Of a DNA stretch of 64,000 nucleotides, positions 60,046-64,000 are shown one piece after another. The translations under genes were made by a program, and so were the position numbers. The DNA is from Euzebya rosea. Its GTDB lineage: Bacteria > Actinomycetota > Nitriliruptoria > Euzebyales > Euzebyaceae. The stretch is taken from the NCBI RefSeq assembly GCF_003073135.1, contig NZ_PGDQ01000009.1:155633-219632 (forward strand), read 5' to 3'. Within the stretch, counting starts at the first letter, position 1; every line of letters starts with the position of its first letter. The notes below the pieces were generated by a model. It saw only the letters and a list, made by a program, of their open reading frames with translations, had not been told where the DNA came from and ran no database searches.

Positions 60046-60954
60046 ATGACCAAGATCCTGCGGCAAACGGGGATGTACGCCCTCGTGCTGCTCGTGGGCA
60101 TGTTCACGATGATGGCAGTCGCCACCCCCGTGAGCGCCCAGGACGACTCCTGCTACCCGGTCCCGCCGGGCGGCTGCCCCGACGTGGCACCCGAGTGTGC
60201 TGACGTCGTCGCCGCCATCGTCGCCGGTGACCCCAGCGACGAGACCCTCGCCGAGATGGACGCCAACGGGGATGGCGTGCTCGACGAGCAGGACCTTCCT
60301 GCCTCCTGCACCTGCGAGGAGCTGATCGCCGCGATCGCCGCTGGCGAGATCGATCCGGCCAACCTCCCACCGGACGCGCTGGCGGACTGCGGATGTTCGG
60401 AGATCCTCGACGCGATCGCCGCTGGCACCCTGGACGCCAGCAACCTGCCGGAGGGTGCCGCTGAGGCCCTCGCCCAGTGCGGGTGCGCGGAGATCCTCGA
60501 CGCGATCGCCGCTGGCACGCTGGACGCCGACAACCTCCCGGCTGCGGCCGCCGAGGCGCTCGCCCAGTGCGGCTGTGACGAGCTCGTCGCCGCCATCGTG
60601 GCTGGCACCGTCGACCCGATGAACCTCCCCGGTGACCTCGGCGACCTGCTCGCCACCTGCTGCGAGGCGCTCGCCGACGCGGTCGTCGCCGGCGACATCG
60701 ACCCGGCCGACCTCCCCGAGGGCCTCCTCGAGGACTGCGGCTGCGACACCGTCCAGACCCTGATCGACGCTGGTGTCCTCGACGCCGACGCGCTCCCCGA
60801 GGAGTGCGAGGACGGCCCCTCCGTCGCCGTCTCGCCTGACAACACCATCGCCGACACGGGCATCGACGCCGAGGGCATGGGCGCCATGACCCTGGGTGCG
60901 CTCCTGGCCGGTGGGCTGTTCCTGCTGCTGAGCCGTCGCCGCACCGCCGAGTAG
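60046..60954 (+). CDS. Secreted, membrane-anchored protein of cysteine-rich 26-30-aa repeats
   Basis: The protein is 302 aa. The signal peptide is residues 1-31 (ending VATPVSAQ). The mature protein consists of about seven repeats, each opening with C-x-C or C and continuing as [DE]-[IL]-[LIV]-x-AI-x-AG-x-[IL]-D-x-x-NLP, for example CGCAEILDAIAAGTLDADNLP. The first contains a perfect EF-hand-like loop, DANGDGVLDEQD. The end is TADTG-like sequence (IADTGIDAEG), a hydrophobic helix and SRRRTAE, which resembles a cell-wall-sorting tail but lacks a canonical LPXTG. The protein is very acidic. I do not recognise the family. Confidence 0.8.
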   Translation: MTKILRQTGMYALVLLVGMFTMMAVATPVSAQDDSCYPVPPGGCPDVAPECADVVAAIVAGDPSDETLAEMDANGDGVLDEQDLPASCTCEELIAAIAAGEIDPANLPPDALADCGCSEILDAIAAGTLDASNLPEGAAEALAQCGCAEILDAIAAGTLDADNLPAAAAEALAQCGCDELVAAIVAGTVDPMNLPGDLGDLLATCCEALADAVVAGDIDPADLPEGLLEDCGCDTVQTLIDAGVLDADALPEECEDGPSVAVSPDNTIADTGIDAEGMGAMTLGALLAGGLFLLLSRRRTAE

Positions 60955-60976
60955 CGGTCGACCGACAACCCGAGGG

Positions 60977-61003
60977 ACCCCGTCGCACCACGCGGCGGGG
61001 TTT
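60977..61003 (+). terminator. Intrinsic terminator of the repeat-protein gene
   Basis: ACCCCGTCGC, loop ACCAC, GCGGCGGGGT: a 10-bp stem with one G-T pair, followed by TT and C+T-rich sequence. It starts 22 nt after the stop codon. Confidence 0.8.
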
Positions 61004-61032
61004 CCTGCTGTTCGGTATCATCCGCCCCCGAC

Positions 61033-61072
61033 CCCCGGGTGAGTCGGTTCTCACGCCGGGGCTTGTTGTTTT
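61033..61072 (+). terminator. Terminator-like hairpin with T-tract in the guaB3 leader
   Basis: CCCCGGGTGAG, loop TCGGTT, CTCACGCCGGGG: an 11-bp stem with one bulged G, then CTTGTTGTTTT. It is the best intrinsic-terminator match in the window. TATCAT at 61016-61021 upstream could be a -10. The hairpin may thus attenuate guaB3, or it may simply back up the terminator at 60977. Confidence 0.65.
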
Positions 61073-61126
61073 CCCACGCGTCGTGCACGAGGTGCACACG
61101 CACACGAACCCATGTGAGGACCCACC

Positions 61127-62287
61127 ATGGCGGAGATCGAGATCGGCATCGGCAAGAGCGGTCGTCAGGCCTATGGCCTCGACGACATCGCCATCGTCCC
61201 CTCCCGACGGACCCGAGACCCCGAGGACGTCGACATCAGCTGGCAGATCGACGCCTACACCTTCGACCTGCCGGTGCTGGCGTCGGCGATGGACGGCGTG
61301 TCCTCACCGGCGACGTGCATCGAGCTGGGCAAGCTCGGTGGCCTCGGTGTGCTGAACCTCGAGGGCCTGTGGACCCGCTACGAGGACCCCGAGCCGCTGC
61401 TGCAGGAGATCGCCGAGCTGGACCAGGAGGTCGCCACCGCACGGATGCAGGAGATCTACGCCCAGCCCGTGCAGCCCGAGCTGATCGGTCGCCGTGTGGA
61501 GGAGATGGCGGCCGCGGGCATCACCGTGGCGGCCTCGTTGACGCCGCAGAAGGTCAACGAGTTCCACTCCCTGGCGCTCGACGCCGGCCTCGACATCCTG
61601 GTGATCCAGGGCACCGTCGTGTCCGCCGAGCACGTGTCCACCCGCAGCGAGCCGCTGAACCTCAAGGAGTTCATCGCCCGCTACGACATCCCGGTGATCG
61701 TCGGCGGCTGCGCCTCCTACTCCTCCGCCCTGCACCTCATGCGGACCGGTGCGGCCGGCATCCTCGTCGGCGTCGGACCGGGCAACGCCTGCACCACCCG
61801 CGGGGTGCTCGGCCTCGGTGTCCCGCAGGCCACCGCCATCGCCGACGCGGCCGGCGCACGCAGCCGCCACCTCGAGGAGACCGGCCGCTACGTCCAGATC
61901 GTCGCCGACGGCGGCATGCGCACCGGCGGTGACATCGCCAAGGCCATCGCCTGCGGCGCCGACGCCGTGATGCTCGGCTCGCCCCTCGCCCGCGCGGCCG
62001 AGGCCCCCGGCAAGGGGACCCACTGGGGCATGGCGACGTTCCACCCGACGCTGCCCCGCGGAGCCCGTGTCCGGGTCGACCGCGTCGGGTCGCTGGAGGA
62101 GATCCTCGTCGGTCCGGCCAACGAGAACGACGGCACCCGCAACCTGTTCGGCGCCCTCGCCACCTCCATGGCCACCTGCGGGTACCAGACCATCAAGGAG
62201 TTCCAGCGCGCCGAGGTCATGGTCGCCCCCTCCCTGCAGACCGAGGGCAAGACCTACCAGCGCCAGCAGGGCGTCGGGATGGGCTAA
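61127..62287 (+). CDS. guaB3: GuaB3-type IMP dehydrogenase-related protein
   Basis: The protein is 386 aa. It has the IMPDH/GMPR barrel without CBS domains: [106 protein letters not shown] (Cys-loop CTTR), [32 protein letters not shown]. The length, CTTRGVLG loop and [21 protein letters not shown] block are those of GuaB3. A dehydrogenase or reductase on purine nucleotides is expected; the role of actinobacterial GuaB3 is, to my knowledge, unsettled. GAGG precedes ATG 61127 by 7-8 nt. Confidence 0.93.
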   Translation: MAEIEIGIGKSGRQAYGLDDIAIVPSRRTRDPEDVDISWQIDAYTFDLPVLASAMDGVSSPATCIELGKLGGLGVLNLEGLWTRYEDPEPLLQEIAELDQEVATARMQEIYAQPVQPELIGRRVEEMAAAGITVAASLTPQKVNEFHSLALDAGLDILVIQGTVVSAEHVSTRSEPLNLKEFIARYDIPVIVGGCASYSSALHLMRTGAAGILVGVGPGNACTTRGVLGLGVPQATAIADAAGARSRHLEETGRYVQIVADGGMRTGGDIAKAIACGADAVMLGSPLARAAEAPGKGTHWGMATFHPTLPRGARVRVDRVGSLEEILVGPANENDGTRNLFGALATSMATCGYQTIKEFQRAEVMVAPSLQTEGKTYQRQQGVGMG

Positions 62288-62381
62288 CCCGTCCGGGTGG
62301 CTGGGCAGGGCTGCTGGTCCTGCAGGTCCTCGGGGCCTCGCGGCGGCTTGGCCCGCGGGGAGTCGGTCTGTCGGGGCGGTC

Positions 62382-62491
62382 GGGGCTTCGGGCTGGTTGG
62401 GCCTGCCCCGGGGCGGTCGGGGCCTCGGGCTGGCTGGGCCTGCCCCGGCGTGTGCGGGGCCTCGGGCTGGCTGGGCCTGCCCGGCGTGTGC
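62382..62491. repeat. Three tandem 37-bp units
   Basis: Units starting at 62382, 62419 and 62456 share GGGGCCTCGGGCTGGCTGGG plus CCTGCCCC and a variable end. The third is one base short and runs into the first 120-bp repeat. No gene is supported anywhere from 62288 to 62959. Confidence 0.8.
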
Positions 62492-62893
62492 GGTGGGCAG
62501 CCCGTGGGGCTGGCCATGCCACACACCCTGCGGGGACGTGTGCGATGCACGCCCCGTGCCCGTGGGCATGCCACACGTGGGCCGAGGGCGTGTGCGGTGG
62601 ACGCCTGATTGGGCAGCCCAGGGCCCACGGGCGAGGGTGGGACCCGGTGTCGGCCCGCGCGGACTCTGCCAGGGCGGTCGGGGCGGCCCACCTCGTCGAG
62701 GCGGTCCACCCCGTCGAGGCGGCCCACCCCGTCGAGGCGGCCCACCCCGTCGAGGCGGCCCACCCCGCCCAGCGTGTGCGGTGGGCAGCGCGTGGGGCTG
62801 GCCATGTCACACGCCCTGCGGGGACGTGTGCGATGCACGCCCCGTGCGGGTGGGCATGCCACACGTGGGCCAAGGGCGTGTGCGGTGGCCGCC
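62486..62893. repeat. Dispersed palindromic repeat, locus D: a 120-bp element present twice
   Basis: The two copies are 62486-62605 and 62774-62893, about 95% identical and 288 bp apart. Each contains GTGTGCGGTGGGCAG, CATGCCACAC (or CATGTCACAC) facing GTGTGCGATGCACGCC, then GTGGGCATGCCACACGTGGG and a closing GTGTGCGGTGG. The internal words are those of loci A-C. The strand-symmetric structure and lack of a conserved frame argue against coding. Confidence 0.85.
62687..62758. repeat. Four tandem 18-bp units between the two 120-bp elements
   Basis: CCCACCCCGTCGAGGCGG repeats at 62687, 62705, 62723 and 62741, the first two with one change each. The period is divisible by three, which creates long open frames on both strands that read as simple peptide repeats; these are artefacts. 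Confidence 0.9.
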
Positions 62894-62959
62894 GGGATGG
62901 GCGGGCCAGCGCACACGGGGTCGGGGGCGGGGCGACACGGCTGGCCCCCGGGTCGAGGG

Positions 62960-63868
62960 TCAGCGGCTGAAGGCGTCCATGATGGAGAGGACGCCGGGGC
63001 CCATGATGATGATGAACAGCGCGGGGAAGATGCCGAAGATGAGGGGGAAGAGCAGCTTCACCGGCGCCTTGCCGGCACGCTCGCGGGCCCTCGCGCGGCG
63101 TCGCCGTCGCATCTCGCGGGCCTGCACCTGCAGCGTCTTGGAGATGGGCGTACCAAGCTGCTCGGCCTGCAGCAGCGCCAGGGCGAAGGACGTGAGGTCC
63201 TCGGAGTCGTTGCGGTCGATCAGCCCCTGCAGGGCGGCCTGACGGCTGACGCCCAGCTGCTGCTCCTTCAGGAACCGGTCGAGCTCGGCACCCAGGGGGC
63301 CGGGCAGCTCACCGGCCACCTCGGCCACACCCTGCTCGAGTCCCAGGCCGGCCTGCGCGGTCAACGCCAGCAGGTCGAGGGTCTCGGGCATGGCACGGGT
63401 GATCTGCTGCTGACGCCGCTGGGCGGTGTTGAGGACCCAAAGGTCGGGCAGCAGCCAGGCGACGGCGCCGGCGCCGACGATCGTGGCCAGCGCGACGCCG
63501 ACGGACAGGCCGAACACGAGGCTGATGAGCAGCCCGATGACCAGTCCCGCGCCGATGGCGGCGACCTTGAGCGCCATGACGGCCTCGGGCGGCATGGTCA
63601 GGCCGGCCCGGTCGAGGCGGCCACGCCAGCGGTTGTTCTCCTCGCGGCTCAACCGTCGGCGGCCGGGCATCCGACGGCTGACGATCGTGCCGAGGCGGGC
63701 GCCGAGGCCGGGGTCGCGGTCGACGGTCGGTGCGGCGGCCACGGGGCCACCCGCCCCGGCGCGGGTCAGCGCGGCCACACCGGCGCTGGTGCGGCGGGAC
63801 AACCCGACCGCCACGAACGCAACCGACAGCCCGATGAGGACCGCTGCGAGGTATCCCAGAGTGACCAT
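62960..63868 (-). CDS. tadC: Type II/Tad secretion F-domain membrane protein TadC
   Basis: The protein is 302 aa. An N-terminal membrane helix (about 5-24), a cytoplasmic Arg-rich stretch, two helices (about 95-145), and the T2SSF domain follow: RAMPETLDLLALTAQAGLGLEQGVAEVAGELPGPLGAELDRFL, SEDLTSFALALLQAEQLGTPISKTLQVQAREMRRRRRARARERAGKAPVKLLFPLIFGIFPALFIIIMGPG. The length and order fit TadC, which forms the pilus-assembly platform with TadB. ATG 63868 has AAGGAGG 9 nt upstream. The operon should continue to the right of the window. Confidence 0.92.
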   Translation of the reverse strand: MVTLGYLAAVLIGLSVAFVAVGLSRRTSAGVAALTRAGAGGPVAAAPTVDRDPGLGARLGTIVSRRMPGRRRLSREENNRWRGRLDRAGLTMPPEAVMALKVAAIGAGLVIGLLISLVFGLSVGVALATIVGAGAVAWLLPDLWVLNTAQRRQQQITRAMPETLDLLALTAQAGLGLEQGVAEVAGELPGPLGAELDRFLKEQQLGVSRQAALQGLIDRNDSEDLTSFALALLQAEQLGTPISKTLQVQAREMRRRRRARARERAGKAPVKLLFPLIFGIFPALFIIIMGPGVLSIMDAFSR

Positions 63869-63872
63869 CCTG

Positions 63873-63998
63873 TCAGACCTCCTTCTTTCCGGGGCTCCGC
63901 CCCGGACCCGCGAGTGCGATGACCACAGGTCCCTCCCACGAGTGGGTCCCTCCCATGGACATCACACCCTTGACCTTCTCGGGGCTCCGCCCCGGACC
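63873..63998 (-). CDS. Possible C-terminal end of the gene upstream of tadC
   Basis: A minus-strand frame is open from the window edge to a TGA at 63875-63873, just before the tadC ribosome site. The visible end contains GPGRSPEKVKG and GPGRSPGKKEV, the same peptide twice, because the frame crosses a duplicated hairpin sequence. In a Tad operon the expected neighbour is tadB, but nothing TadB-like is visible in these 41 codons. Confidence 0.3.
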   Translation of the reverse strand, partial: GPGRSPEKVKGVMSMGGTHSWEGPVVIALAGPGRSPGKKEV

Positions 63999-64000
63999 CG
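63889..64000. repeat. Direct repeat of a GGGGCTCCGCCCC hairpin
   Basis: The 20-mer GGGGCTCCGCCCCGGACCCG occurs at 63891-63910 and again at 63981-64000. Each copy contains the inverted repeat GGGGC-TCC-GCCCC. Between them GGGTCCCTCCCA-type words also occur twice. Similar hairpins are frequent intergenic elements in high-GC actinobacteria. Confidence 0.8.

Noticed and set aside
62217..63242. Open frames reading simple peptide repeats through the repeat island after guaB3
   Set aside because: They result from an 18-bp tandem repeat and GC-rich palindromes, lack ribosome sites and overlap on both strands.

Overview
The window is about 72-75% G+C by eye, with short intergenic gaps, many GTG starts and many start/stop overlaps (GTGA, ATGA, TGATG). 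It carries a BldD-type regulator, GuaB3, DUF2510 and DUF4916 proteins, an MhuD-like haem monooxygenase and a cell-wall-binding-repeat-2 surface protein. This points to an actinobacterium. The cell-wall-binding repeats and overall mix suggest a deep lineage such as Nitriliruptoria (Euzebya/Egibacter-like); that placement is inference. No rRNA, tRNA, CRISPR array, prophage or insertion sequence was seen.

Layout. (1) 1-15,500 is housekeeping: a truncated 23S/tRNA uracil methyltransferase, prmA with a nitroreductase and a haem monooxygenase, a secreted LVIVD-repeat protein, a class IV aminotransferase, a P1 peptidase, an enoyl-CoA hydratase, and the t6A/acetylation operon tsaE-tsaB-rimI-tsaD followed by a GNAT enzyme. 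(2) 15,500-18,400 holds a bldD homologue divergent from groES-groEL. The shared upstream region contains a BldD box, a HAIR-like palindrome and a CIRCE element. (3) 18,400-25,000 is a looser region: repeat-filled spacers, an AbiEi/DUF559-like protein, a DUF4916 protein, a helical-repeat protein, a GAF-SpoIIE phosphatase and a lipoprotein.

(4) 25,000-56,000 is a large surface-polysaccharide locus. It has a DUF4012 protein, a Wzz/Wzc-type tyrosine kinase, UDP-glucose dehydrogenase, an initiating sugar-phosphate transferase, GDP-fucose synthesis (gmd, fcl), a WecG-type transferase, a double GT4 glycosyltransferase, a Wzx flippase, GT2 enzymes and a Wzy polymerase/ligase. Three parallel-beta-helix exported proteins sit in the middle, one of them with cell-wall-binding repeats. 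A sugar-modification cassette follows: GT4, PIG-L deacetylase, C-methyltransferase, DUF4910 hydrolase, class III aminotransferase, glucose-1-phosphate cytidylyltransferase and a 3,5-epimerase. Together these could make, modify, export, polymerise and perhaps trim a fucose- and uronate-containing glycan carrying an unusual amino or branched sugar.

(5) 55,600-64,000 contains an SCP2-like protein, an APS kinase with a degenerate sulfurylase-like N-terminus coupled to an SLC13/RCK permease, a methyltransferase, a cysteine-rich repeat surface protein, guaB3, a 0.65-kb repeat-filled spacer, and tadC of a Tad pilus system running off the right edge.

Two genome-level patterns stand out. Many genes start 6-9 nt after a TANNNT hexamer and lack a Shine-Dalgarno, which suggests leaderless transcription. 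Four spacers also share an undescribed palindromic repeat family with core GTGTGSGATG and its inverse.
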